NCBI RefSeq assembly: GCF_001544795.2
Contig: NZ_FCOI02000015.1
Span: forward strand, 124,001-188,000
DNA: 64,000 bases
DNA from: Caballeronia temeraria
GTDB taxonomy: Bacteria; Pseudomonadota; Gammaproteobacteria; Burkholderiales; Burkholderiaceae
Reading direction: 5' to 3'
Shown here: positions 8,896-17,119 of the stretch, piece by piece
Numbering within the stretch: the stretch's first letter is position 1
Layout of the letters: every line of letters begins with the position of its first letter
Notes under the pieces: model-generated
Databases searched by the model: none
What the model saw: only the letters and a program-made list of their open reading frames with translations
Told to the model about the DNA's origin: nothing
Position numbers and translations under genes: made by a program

Positions 8896-9133
8896 TGCCG
8901 TCTCCCTTTATGCTGCCTGCCGCCGACGTTCGCCGCCGAGGACGATTTGCCGGCCATGAAAAGCGGTCTTACCGGCAGATATCGACAAAAGCCGCCCGTT
9001 TGCGCGACGATGGAACAAAAAAGCGCGAAACGTTGAGCTCAGACAAAAGCGGACGACCTCAAACCATTATATCCACGCAAATAGGCGCGGTGCAGCAAGG
9101 GTTGAGCGATTGCCGTTCCCGGCGAATGCGCCG

Positions 9134-9454
9134 TCAGTGCCCCGACGAGAGCTTGAGTCCGACCAGTCCGGCAACGATCAGCACAGCACTGAGGATACGC
9201 GCGGCGGACAGCGCCTCGCCCATGAACACAATACCGAAGATGAACGCGCCGACCGCGCCGATGCCCGTCCACACGGCGTAGGCCGTGCCGAGCGGCAGTT
9301 GCTTCATCGCCATCGCGAGCAGGACGAAGCTGCCCAGCGCGGTAATGATGGTGAAGACTGACGGTCCGAGCCGCGTAAAACCTTCGGACGATTTGAGACC
9401 GGCGGCCCAGGCGACTTCCAGCAGACCGGCGATGAAGAGAAGAATCCAGGACAT
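9134..9454 (-). CDS. sugE: SMR-family guanidinium exporter (SugE/Gdx)
   Basis: A 106-residue small multidrug resistance protein with four membrane helices that works as an antiparallel dimer. Glu13, the conserved proton/substrate residue, is in place (GLLEVAWAAGLK), and the Gly/Trp pattern around it matches the Gdx (SugE) branch, whose known role is export of guanidinium in exchange for protons. The leader contains a two-hairpin guanidine-II riboswitch (9476-9519), which independently supports guanidinium as the substrate. An AAGGGAG ribosome-binding site lies just before the ATG. It stands alone, with no neighbouring guanidine-metabolism genes. Confidence 0.93.
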   Translation of the reverse strand: MSWILLFIAGLLEVAWAAGLKSSEGFTRLGPSVFTIITALGSFVLLAMAMKQLPLGTAYAVWTGIGAVGAFIFGIVFMGEALSAARILSAVLIVAGLVGLKLSSGH

Positions 9455-9475
9455 CGGGCGACTCCCTTGAAAAAT

Positions 9476-9519
9476 GGGGCCGTCCCCGACGAAACGATGC
9501 GCATGCGGCCGTCCGCATG
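9476..9519 (-). ncRNA. Guanidine-II (mini-ykkC) riboswitch
   Basis: Read on the minus strand, the leader of sugE holds two short hairpins with identical ACGG loops. The first is CATGCGG-ACGG-CCGCATG (9502-9519), a perfect 7-bp stem; the second is GGGG-ACGG-CCCC (9476-9487), a perfect 4-bp stem. Two hairpins with ACGR loops a short distance apart, the second near the ribosome-binding site (AAGGGAG, about 9461-9468), are the defining architecture of the guanidine-II riboswitch. Gene order fits exactly: these elements typically control SugE/Gdx exporters. Guanidine binding is expected to expose the ribosome-binding site; that is known for the class, not shown here. Confidence 0.93.
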
Positions 9520-9539
9520 GCTTTGAAGCGAAGCGTCAC

Positions 9540-9548
9540 ATTGTACCA
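9540..9548 (-). promoter_or_regulatory. Extended -10 promoter for sugE
   Basis: On the minus strand the sequence TGG-TACAAT forms a TGn-extended -10 element with no clear -35. It would start transcription near 9533, giving a leader of about 80 bases that contains both riboswitch hairpins. Confidence 0.5.
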
Positions 9549-9689
9549 AATCGGTGCATGAATGCCCCGCCGCGCCTCGCGTGGCCGCGTTCATGAAAAC
9601 CGTGTATTAATTGAAGCGAAAAGAGAAACGCCCGCGCGAGGCGTCCCTTCGACACATCCGCTGCAAAAAGCCTGAACAAAGGAGCGTTC

Positions 9690-11147
9690 ATGGATGTCGA
9701 TTCGGTCCTGCTCTCCCGCTTCCAGTTCGCGTGGGTCGTCGCGTTTCATATTCTGCTGCCGGCCTTCACGGTCGGCCTGTCGTGCTATATCGCGACGCTC
9801 GAATTCAACTGGTGGATCACGAAGCGCGATGTCTACCGGCGCCTCTCGGCGTTCTGGCTGAAGATCTTCGCGGTGTCGTTCGGCATGGGCGTCGTGTCGG
9901 GCATCGTGATGCCGTTTCAGTTCGGCACCAACTGGAGCCGCTTTTCCGATGCCACCGCGAATGTCGTCGGTCCGCTGATGGGCTACGAAGTGCTGACGGC
10001 GTTCTTCCTCGAATCGGCGTTTCTCGGCGTGCTGCTCTTCGGGCGCAAGCTCGTGCCGCAGTGGGCGCACGTGATGTCGGCGATTTTCGTCGCGGCGGGC
10101 ACCGTGATTTCGTCGTTCTGGATTCTCGCGGTCAATAGCTGGATGCAGACGCCGCAAGGCCACCGGATGCTGCCCGACGGCCGTTTCGAAGTGGTGAGCT
10201 TCTTCGACGTGATCTTCACGCCGTCGTTTCCGTACCGGCTCGGGCACACCGTGAGCGCGTTTCTCGTGACGGCGGGCTTCGTGATTCTCGGCGTCGGCGC
10301 CCTGTATCTGCGCCAGCGCCGCGCGCTCGAGGAAAGCCGCGTGATGGTGAAGATGTCACTGATCTTCCTCATCATCATGGTGCCGATCCAGATGGTGATC
10401 GGTGACGCGCACGGCCTCAACACGCTCAAACATCAACCGGCCAAGCTCGCGGCGATGGAAGCCTTGTGGGAATCCGGCACGCGCGTTCCGGCCAATCTCT
10501 TTTCGATTCCCGATCAGGACGAAGAACGCAATCGCTTCGAAGTCTCGATTCCGGTGCTCGGCAGCATCTATCTGACGCACGATCCGAACGGCTTCGTGCG
10601 CGGCCTGAAGGACTTTCCGCGCGAAGACCGGCCGCCCGTCGCCGTCGTGTTCTTCGCGTTTCACATCATGGTCGGCGTCGCGCTCGTGATGTTCGTGCTC
10701 GTGCTGTGGGGCATCGTGCAGTTCGCGCGCGGGCGGATCGAGACGAGCACGGGCTGGCTGCGCGCGGCCACTTGGGCGATGCCGCTCGGCTTCATCGCCG
10801 TCGTCGCCGGCTGGACGACCACCGAGGCCGGCCGCCAGCCGTGGACTGTCTATGGCATCCTGCGCACGAAGGATTCGGTGACGCCTTCGCTCACCGCCGC
10901 CGATGTCGGTCTCTCGTGGCTGCTCTACGTGCTCGCCTATCTGGTGATCTTCGGCGCTGGACTTTTCCTGTTGCGGCGGCTGGTGCGCATCGGGCCGGCC
11001 GAAGTCGCGCATGCGCACGAAAAGGACGAACTGGATGCGAAGACGCGCGCGGCCCGTCCGCTCTCGGCGGTATCGGCGGGCGCGAATCGCGCGGCGCGGC
11101 CCGTGAGCGACGACGACATCGTGCCGCCAGGCCGCGGGCGCAACTAG
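9690..11147 (+). CDS. cydA: Cytochrome bd-type ubiquinol oxidase subunit I (CydA/CioA)
   Basis: A 485-residue integral-membrane subunit of the cytochrome bd quinol oxidase, which reduces O2 to water using ubiquinol without pumping protons. The N-terminal SRFQFAWVVAFHILLPAFT contains the haem-ligand His20. The GWTTTEAGRQPW motif near residue 375 is the bd-oxidase signature. The periplasmic Q-loop region is short, which fits the CioA (cyanide-insensitive) branch. A good AAAGGAG ribosome-binding site precedes the ATG. The gene is followed 29 bases later by subunit II. Expression is probably increased under low oxygen or stress, but no regulator site was identified. Confidence 0.95.
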   Translation: MDVDSVLLSRFQFAWVVAFHILLPAFTVGLSCYIATLEFNWWITKRDVYRRLSAFWLKIFAVSFGMGVVSGIVMPFQFGTNWSRFSDATANVVGPLMGYEVLTAFFLESAFLGVLLFGRKLVPQWAHVMSAIFVAAGTVISSFWILAVNSWMQTPQGHRMLPDGRFEVVSFFDVIFTPSFPYRLGHTVSAFLVTAGFVILGVGALYLRQRRALEESRVMVKMSLIFLIIMVPIQMVIGDAHGLNTLKHQPAKLAAMEALWESGTRVPANLFSIPDQDEERNRFEVSIPVLGSIYLTHDPNGFVRGLKDFPREDRPPVAVVFFAFHIMVGVALVMFVLVLWGIVQFARGRIETSTGWLRAATWAMPLGFIAVVAGWTTTEAGRQPWTVYGILRTKDSVTPSLTAADVGLSWLLYVLAYLVIFGAGLFLLRRLVRIGPAEVAHAHEKDELDAKTRAARPLSAVSAGANRAARPVSDDDIVPPGRGRN

Positions 11148-11176
11148 GCATAGAAAGCACAAAACCGGAGAACGCG

Positions 11177-12184
11177 ATGCTCGATCTCGTGCCGCTGTGG
11201 GCCGCCATTCTCGCGCTGGCGGTATTCATGTACGTGCTGCTCGACGGCTTCGATCTCGGCGTCGGCATGATGTTTCTGCTGCGCCGCGACGCTGAATCGC
11301 GCAATCTGATGATCAACTCCGTCGCGCCGGTCTGGGACTTCAACGAGACCTGGCTGATCCTCGGCGGCGGCGGATTGTTCGCGGTGTTTCCGCTCGCGTT
11401 CGCGATCATCGTCCCGGCCGTCTATTTTCCGATTCTCTTCATGCTGCTCGGGCTGATCTTTCGCGGCGTCGCGTTCGAATTCCGCGAAGTGACCGGCGCG
11501 CGCAAAAGGCTGTGGGACGGTGCGTTCGGCTGCGGCTCGCTCGTCGCGACGTTCTCGCAGGGCGTCGTGCTCGGCATGTTCATTCAGGGCTTTCCGATCG
11601 AAGGCCGCGTCTATGTCGGCACGAGCTGGAACTGGGTTGCGCCGTTTCCGTTGCTCGTCGGCGTGGGGCTGATCTTCGGCTATGCGCTGCAAGGCACGAC
11701 CTGGCTCGTGCTCAAGACCGAAGGCGAATTGCAGGAATGGAGCCGCAGGATGGCGCGCTATGCGCTCATCGGCGTGATCGCGTTTATTCTGCTGATCAGC
11801 CTGTGGACGCCGCTCAAGGATGCGCGCATCGCCGCGCGCTGGTTCGGCTTTCCCGACAGCTTCGCGTTCGCGCCGGTGCCCGTGCTGACCGTGCTGCTCG
11901 CGTGGACGCTGTGGTCGAGCCTCGCGAAACGCCGCGAAGTGCTGCCGTTCCTGTGCTCGATCGGCCTGTTCTTTCTCGCGTTCACAGGGCTCGTGATCAG
12001 CCTGTGGCCGTTCATCGCGCCGCCGTCGGTCACGCTCTGGGATGCATCCGCCGCACCGCTATCGCATCAGTTCCTGCTGATCGGGACGATGTTCCTTCTG
12101 CCCGTGCTGATGATCTACGTGATCTGGTCGTACTGGGTGTTTCGCGGCAAGGTGCGCGGCGACATGGGTTATCACGCGGAGTAG
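11177..12184 (+). CDS. cydB: Cytochrome bd-type ubiquinol oxidase subunit II (CydB/CioB)
   Basis: A 335-residue, eight- or nine-helix membrane subunit that stabilises the haem centres of subunit I. The N-terminal YVLLDGFDLGVGM and the WDFNETWLILGGGGLFAVFP segment are the family signatures. The ATG at 11177 follows a CCGGAG element; the frame is open further upstream only as a reading inside cydA. The stop codon at 12182-12184 is immediately followed by the stop of the opposing gene at 12185. No cydX-like small subunit gene follows on this strand. Confidence 0.95.
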   Translation: MLDLVPLWAAILALAVFMYVLLDGFDLGVGMMFLLRRDAESRNLMINSVAPVWDFNETWLILGGGGLFAVFPLAFAIIVPAVYFPILFMLLGLIFRGVAFEFREVTGARKRLWDGAFGCGSLVATFSQGVVLGMFIQGFPIEGRVYVGTSWNWVAPFPLLVGVGLIFGYALQGTTWLVLKTEGELQEWSRRMARYALIGVIAFILLISLWTPLKDARIAARWFGFPDSFAFAPVPVLTVLLAWTLWSSLAKRREVLPFLCSIGLFFLAFTGLVISLWPFIAPPSVTLWDASAAPLSHQFLLIGTMFLLPVLMIYVIWSYWVFRGKVRGDMGYHAE

Positions 12185-12667
12185 TCAGAGCTTCTGCTGC
12201 GTCGCGAGCGACAGGATGCGCGCCCACTTGTGCGCCTCGCCGCGATCGCGCATCGGCAGCGTCCATGCGCCGTGCTTCGCGTCCTGCACGTCGAGCACGA
12301 CCTGCCACGCGCCGTTCGCGCCGCCCGGTTCCTGCATGCGCGCGCCGCGCAGGTCCGCGAAGATGTAGCTGCCGCGCTCGTCGCCGATGCGCACATCGCA
12401 CAGACGCTTGCCCGCCGCGACCCGCACGCCGCCCCAGTCGGTCTTGAGCTCGTGCGTCCAGTCGCCGTGTTCGCCTTTGTGCAGATTCGGCGCGATCTCG
12501 CGGCGGCTCGCGAGCCAGCGCATCACGCCCGCGGCGATGATCGCCAGCACGACGACCGCCGCGCCCACCGCCACGCCCAGCCCGAAGTGCGCGTGGATCG
12601 CGTCGAACGACCATATCGCGCCATAAATCAGCAATCCTAAGACGATCAGTCCGACGACGATGGGCAT
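12185..12667 (-). CDS. Hypothetical membrane-anchored protein
   Basis: A 160-residue protein that I do not recognise. The N-terminus has two hydrophobic segments (residues ~3-22 and ~29-50), with a soluble C-terminal part rich in charged residues (THELKTDWGGVRVAAG, RGSYIFADLRG) that resembles a small beta-rich domain. The C-terminus therefore probably lies in the cytoplasm or periplasm anchored to the inner membrane. It converges on cydB with no spacer. The reading frame is long, has the codon use of its neighbours and starts near a GGGAGGC element, so it is likely real. Confidence 0.7.
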   Translation of the reverse strand: MPIVVGLIVLGLLIYGAIWSFDAIHAHFGLGVAVGAAVVVLAIIAAGVMRWLASRREIAPNLHKGEHGDWTHELKTDWGGVRVAAGKRLCDVRIGDERGSYIFADLRGARMQEPGGANGAWQVVLDVQDAKHGAWTLPMRDRGEAHKWARILSLATQQKL

Positions 12668-12706
12668 GGCGCCTCCCGGACGCTCAAAAGAAGAAGGCGA
12701 AGCGTA

Positions 12707-13267
12707 TCACTGCGTCTTGTGCTTCGCGTTCCAGTCGCGCAGCGCCTGCAGCGTGTTCGCGACATGCTGGTCCGGCGACAGGCTCGTGTATTCGTAGATC
12801 ACCTTCCCGTCGGGCGCGATCACGTATGAGACGCGATTGGCCATCGAGCTTTTCATCGGCATGGAGGCGTCGTAGGAATGGATGATCTTCGAGTCCGCAT
12901 CCGCCGCGACCGGGAACTTGCTGCGGCACTCGCTCACCGAGAACTTCTTGAGCGTGTCGATGTTGTCATGCGACACGCCGATGACCGTCGCGCCTTCGGC
13001 CTTGTACTCATCGACCGCTTCGGCGAATTCGTGCGCCTCGATCGTGCAGCCCTTCGTGAACGCCGCCGGATAGAAGTACAGCACGACGGGGCCTTTCTTG
13101 AGGGCATCGGCGAGCGAGTAGTCGTACACGTTGCCGCCGAGCGAGGCCTGCGCGGTGAAATCGGGCGCGGCATCGCCGGGTTTGAGCGTCGCGCCCGCCG
13201 TGAGCGGATACGCCGCCGCGGCCATCGTCAGAACAACACCCGCCGTCCAACCGGAAAACGTCTTCAT
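12707..13267 (-). CDS. Exported BCP-like peroxiredoxin
   Basis: A 186-residue thiol peroxidase of the AhpC/TSA (BCP/PrxQ-like) family that reduces peroxides. The N-terminal ~26 residues form a clear signal peptide (WTAGVVLTMAAAAYPLTAGA), so the enzyme should act in the periplasm, unlike cytoplasmic BCP. The peroxidatic cysteine lies in PAAFTKGCT, matching the PxxxTxxC motif, and a second cysteine in SVSECRSKFP is a candidate resolving residue. The domain continues to the expected C-terminal VANTLQAL helix. The downstream hypothetical protein is on the same strand 39 bases later. Confidence 0.9.
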   Translation of the reverse strand: MKTFSGWTAGVVLTMAAAAYPLTAGATLKPGDAAPDFTAQASLGGNVYDYSLADALKKGPVVLYFYPAAFTKGCTIEAHEFAEAVDEYKAEGATVIGVSHDNIDTLKKFSVSECRSKFPVAADADSKIIHSYDASMPMKSSMANRVSYVIAPDGKVIYEYTSLSPDQHVANTLQALRDWNAKHKTQ

Positions 13268-13309
13268 GCCCGCTCCTTTCGATGATCCCGTTCATGCGAA
13301 GACGCCGCG

Positions 13310-14608
13310 TTACGCGTCGTCCTCGTCCTGATCCATGCGATGTTGCGCGAACCACGCCGCCGCTTCGAACTGCAGTTTCGCGAGCACAGCGGGCGTGAGT
13401 GCATCGAGCGATGGCTGCGCGTGCCGGCTCGCGTCGATGGCGGGCGCATCGCCCTGCTCCGCCGCCCGCGCGATGCCGAGCAGCGCGCCGAGCGGTCCTT
13501 CGCCCGCGAGTATGGCCGCGCGGATCTCCGCCGACAGATGGAGCTTATCGAGAATTTCCGTGGGCTGCATGTCCAGCACGACATGCACGAGCGAGAAGAT
13601 GCCGGTCATGAACGCGGCGTCGGAGAAGGCTTCGTCGGCGGGACGCAGCGCTTCGGCCGCGAGTTCCAGAAAGCGCGCGCGCGTGCCGACGAGTTGCAGG
13701 AGCGGGTCCGAGCGCCACGGCAAGCCGCTGCCGTCCGCGTAGAGCAGCAGTTGCGCCCAGTGCATGAGCTGGCGCGTGCCGGTCGCGGCGATCGCATCGC
13801 GCAGCGAGGACACACGCCGCCTGCGCGCCTGCGCGCTCGAATTCGCGAGACGCATCAACTGCACGACGATATCCGGATTGCGCTTGAGCTCCGCTTCCAG
13901 CTCGCGCATGCCCGGCTCGCCGGCGAGCACGGCCATGAGACGCAGGAGCGAACCGCGCGCCGGGCTTTCGCGCCGCGCCGAAAGCACCTGCGGACGCGCG
14001 AAGAAATAGCCCTGGAACAAGTCGAAACCGAGATGTCTCGCGCGCAGCAGGTCGTGGTGCGTCTCGACCTTCTCCGCCACGAGCAGTTTGCCGCGCCGTT
14101 TCACCGCCGCCGCGAGCGCCGGCAACTGGCCGTGATCCGCCGCCAGAAAGTCGACCTTGACGATATCGACGGTCGGCAGCGCGGCGAGGAGCGCATCGTC
14201 GAGCTTCACGACATCGTCGAGGGCGAAGCGAAAGCCCGCGTTGCGCAACTGCGCGCAGCGTTTGAAGAGCGACTCATCGAAGGTGATGTTCTCGAGCAAC
14301 TCCAGCACGAAGCGCTGCGGCTGCATGATATGGACGATGTCGTCGAACAGCAGCTCGCGGCTCATGTTCACGAAGCCCTGATGCGGCCCGAGCACCGCCG
14401 GCACGCCGATCTCGCCGATCGTGCGCGCGACGACATGCGCGGTCGCCTGCACGTCGTCGTGAATGCGCGCGCGATTGTCCGGGCTGTCGCGAAAGAGCAG
14501 TTCGTAGGCGACGAGCGCGCCGTCGCCGTCGAGGATCGGCTGACGCCCGACGTAGACGCTCTGTCCATGCTTCGCCGGCGCCGCACGCTTCAGGGATGAA
14601 TGGGGCAT
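13310..14608 (-). CDS. EAL-HDOD signalling protein (YuxH-like)
   Basis: A 432-residue cytoplasmic signalling protein with an N-terminal EAL-type domain (~residues 15-215) and a C-terminal HDOD domain (~residues 215-410). In the EAL part, YELLFR replaces the usual EALLRW, although the Glu remains, and the DDFGTGYSS loop is reduced to LDDVVKLDD, so c-di-GMP hydrolysis is doubtful; many proteins of this architecture act as sensors or scaffolds. HDOD domains resemble HD phosphohydrolases but lack their metal ligands. It opens a signalling block that also includes the GGDEF-EAL gene (divergent) and another HDOD gene. Confidence 0.88.
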   Translation of the reverse strand: MPHSSLKRAAPAKHGQSVYVGRQPILDGDGALVAYELLFRDSPDNRARIHDDVQATAHVVARTIGEIGVPAVLGPHQGFVNMSRELLFDDIVHIMQPQRFVLELLENITFDESLFKRCAQLRNAGFRFALDDVVKLDDALLAALPTVDIVKVDFLAADHGQLPALAAAVKRRGKLLVAEKVETHHDLLRARHLGFDLFQGYFFARPQVLSARRESPARGSLLRLMAVLAGEPGMRELEAELKRNPDIVVQLMRLANSSAQARRRRVSSLRDAIAATGTRQLMHWAQLLLYADGSGLPWRSDPLLQLVGTRARFLELAAEALRPADEAFSDAAFMTGIFSLVHVVLDMQPTEILDKLHLSAEIRAAILAGEGPLGALLGIARAAEQGDAPAIDASRHAQPSLDALTPAVLAKLQFEAAAWFAQHRMDQDEDDA

Positions 14609-15069
14609 GACTCGGACCGGTCGGAAGTGCGCGATGGCGCGGTGCAGCGCTGCATGAAGGCCGGCCCGACGTCCCTGGCTGTGGTGCAGGCTGGCCGCTT
14701 GGTGGATTCGATCATGGGGCGAACGATTCGAACGGAATTCTGGTGGTCATCGGCGCGGCAAGGCCTTCGGATCGGTCGACACTGACGAGGGCGCCGTGCC
14801 CACCTGCAAACGCGCCACTGTAACCGAATTCGCCTGATCAGATAATATGAAAAGACATATCGACATTTCCTCGACAATCTTGATACCGGCGCGGGACGCT
14901 CGCATCCGCATGACCGGTTAAAGAAATCCCCGCTTACGCCGATAACTCGCCTGATAGAGCGTGCCGCGCCCGTTGCGGTACGTCCCGGCCGGAGCCCGTG
15001 AATTGCGGTGCTCCGCGCGCCGCCGCTTGCCCACGAAGGCAGGTGCTGCCGCCAGAAACCAACGAGACC
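14609..15069. other. Divergent intergenic region between two signalling genes
   Basis: About 460 bases separate the EAL-HDOD start (minus) and the GGDEF-EAL start (plus). The central part (14820-14890) is relatively AT-rich and contains GATAAT at 14841-14846, a possible plus-strand -10 with a poor -35. No convincing gene, terminator or strong palindrome is seen. A GTG at 14998 could extend the GGDEF-EAL protein by 24 residues. Confidence 0.4.
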
Positions 15070-16983
15070 ATGCAAGCGAACCGGATCAACGTCTCCCGCC
15101 GCGCACCGTGGCGCATCGCACTCGATGCGCTCGCCCGCGCATGGGGAAGCGCCGCGCGCGAGCCGCATCCCGAGAGCGCCGGGGAGCCGCCCGCGCTCGC
15201 GGCATCGCCCGAAGCCGCCGTGCCGAATGCGCCTGATGCGCCAAACGCGCCGGACGCGCCGGACGCGCCGTCCGCCGTCGCCCACGCGCTGGCCGGCGCG
15301 CCGGAAGCCTCGCTCGGCGCGATCGACTTCCTCGCGCAGCTCGACGACGCGCTGCGCTTCCAGTATGTCTCGGATGCGAGCATCGAGTTCATCGGCTATC
15401 ACCGCGACTATCTGAGCATGCTGACGCTGCATGATCTCGTCGCGTCCGAAGAAGCCGACGAACTGCATGCGCTCGTCGCACGGGCGCGGGCGAGCGGCAA
15501 GCTCGAATCGGCGACGCTGACGGTCGTGAAGTCGCTCACCTATCCGATCTGCGTCGAGCTGCGGCTCGTGTCGACGGCCGCGCGCGGCACGCCCGGCTTC
15601 GCGCTCGCCGCGTTCGACGTGACGCACTGGCGCGAGCGCGAGGCGGCGCTCATCCACACGCTCAACCACGACGCGCTCACGGGCCTCGACAATCTCGTCG
15701 CGCTGAAGGCCGCGATCAGCGCCGCGCAGGACGAAGCCGAACTCACGCGCACGCACGCGGGGCTCGTGCTGCTCGACATCGACGATTATCAGCGCATCAA
15801 CCGCGCGCTCGGCTACGACGCCGGCGACGAGCTGCTGCGCGAAACCGCGCGCCGCATCCAGCATACGGCCGCGAACGGCGAGCGCGTGGCGCGCGTGGCC
15901 GGCGACGAATTCGCCGTGCTGCTGCCCGCCGGCACCACGCCCGAACTGGCCGAAAGTCTCGGGCGGCGCCTGCTCACCGCGATCGCGCAGCCGTACCGGC
16001 ATCGCGGGCAGCACACGCACTTGTCGGCGAGCGTGGGCGTCGCGCTGTATCCGGATCAGGCGGGCAAGCACACGCGCAGCGGCGCGCAGACGAGCCTTCT
16101 GCGCATGGCCGACAACGCGCTCGCGAAAGCGAAGGAATCGGGCGGCAACGCGCTCGTCTTCCACACGGTCGACGACAATCCCGCCGACGCCGAACGCCTG
16201 AAGCTCGAAGCAGATCTCTACGAAGCCGTGCGCAACGGCGAGTTCTCGCTTTACTTCCAGCCGATCACGAAGATCCGTACGGGCGCGGTGGTCGGCGTGG
16301 AGGCGCTGATGCGCTGGAATCATCCGGTGCACGGGCTCGTGCCGCCGTCGACGTTCATTCCGCTCGCGGAGTCCATCGGTCTCATCAACTATCTGGGCAA
16401 CTGGGTGCTGAAGGCCGCGTGCATGCAGATCACGCAGTGGGATGCGATCGGCATCCGGCTCGATTACGTGTCCGTGAACGTGTCGCCGCAGCAGTTCCGC
16501 GACAAGCGTTTCACCGCGGCCGTGAAGGAAGCGCTCGCGCTCACCGGCATCGACGCGCGGCGGCTCGTGTTCGAGATCACCGAAAGCCTGCTGATGCACG
16601 ATCCCGAGGAAGCGACGCGGCTTCTGGAAGCGCTGAGGTCGATCGGCATTCGCTTTGCCGTCGACGATTTCGGCACCGGCTATTCGAGTCTCGCCTATTT
16701 ACAACGTTTTCCGCTTTCGAAGCTCAAGATCGACCGCAGCTTTGTCGAGAACCTGATTACATCCCGGAACAATCGCGCGATCGTGAGCGCGGTGGTCGGG
16801 CTGGCGCAATCGCTCGGGCTGGAGCTGGTGGCCGAAGGCGTCGAAACCGAAGCGCAGCGAGACTTGCTCGCGGACCTCGGATGCGATCATATTCAGGGCT
16901 GGCTCATCAGCCATGCATTGCCGTCGGACGAGCTGGCGCGCTCGTTCCAGTCGAATTCGCTGGTGTTGCACGAGACATTATGA
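15070..16983 (+). CDS. GGDEF-EAL domain c-di-GMP signalling protein
   Basis: A 637-residue protein with an Ala/Pro-rich N-terminal stretch (repeated NAPDAP), a PAS-like region (~residues 75-190), a GGDEF domain (~195-375) and an EAL domain (~380-635). The cyclase site reads AGDEF, often still active, with LLDIDDYQRIN for metal binding and no RxxD inhibitory site at the usual position. The EAL site looks intact: EALMRW, NVSPQQ, EITES, DDFGTGYSS, LKIDRSF, EGVET and QGW are all there, so phosphodiesterase activity is predicted. No membrane helix is seen. Start choice is uncertain (15070 ATG or 14998 GTG). Confidence 0.9.
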   Translation: MQANRINVSRRAPWRIALDALARAWGSAAREPHPESAGEPPALAASPEAAVPNAPDAPNAPDAPDAPSAVAHALAGAPEASLGAIDFLAQLDDALRFQYVSDASIEFIGYHRDYLSMLTLHDLVASEEADELHALVARARASGKLESATLTVVKSLTYPICVELRLVSTAARGTPGFALAAFDVTHWREREAALIHTLNHDALTGLDNLVALKAAISAAQDEAELTRTHAGLVLLDIDDYQRINRALGYDAGDELLRETARRIQHTAANGERVARVAGDEFAVLLPAGTTPELAESLGRRLLTAIAQPYRHRGQHTHLSASVGVALYPDQAGKHTRSGAQTSLLRMADNALAKAKESGGNALVFHTVDDNPADAERLKLEADLYEAVRNGEFSLYFQPITKIRTGAVVGVEALMRWNHPVHGLVPPSTFIPLAESIGLINYLGNWVLKAACMQITQWDAIGIRLDYVSVNVSPQQFRDKRFTAAVKEALALTGIDARRLVFEITESLLMHDPEEATRLLEALRSIGIRFAVDDFGTGYSSLAYLQRFPLSKLKIDRSFVENLITSRNNRAIVSAVVGLAQSLGLELVAEGVETEAQRDLLADLGCDHIQGWLISHALPSDELARSFQSNSLVLHETL

Positions 16984-17119
16984 ACGCGCGATTGTTCGTG
17001 TTCTAATCGAACGACGCGCCGTAACTCCCTAATAACGTGTACATTTCGTTGTTGGGTGCTGGATTGCTGGACCGCCTCGGGTTAGCCGTCGCGTAACGAA
17101 CGAGTTCTTATTTTTAGCA

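Noticed and set aside
12182..12667. cydX-like small oxidase subunit after cydB
   Set aside because: The opposing gene starts its stop codon at the next base, and no plus-strand frame of the right kind follows.
14600..14785. Small 61-codon gene in the EAL-HDOD / GGDEF-EAL gap
   Set aside because: It overlaps the EAL-HDOD start, lacks a ribosome-binding site and has no recognisable sequence.
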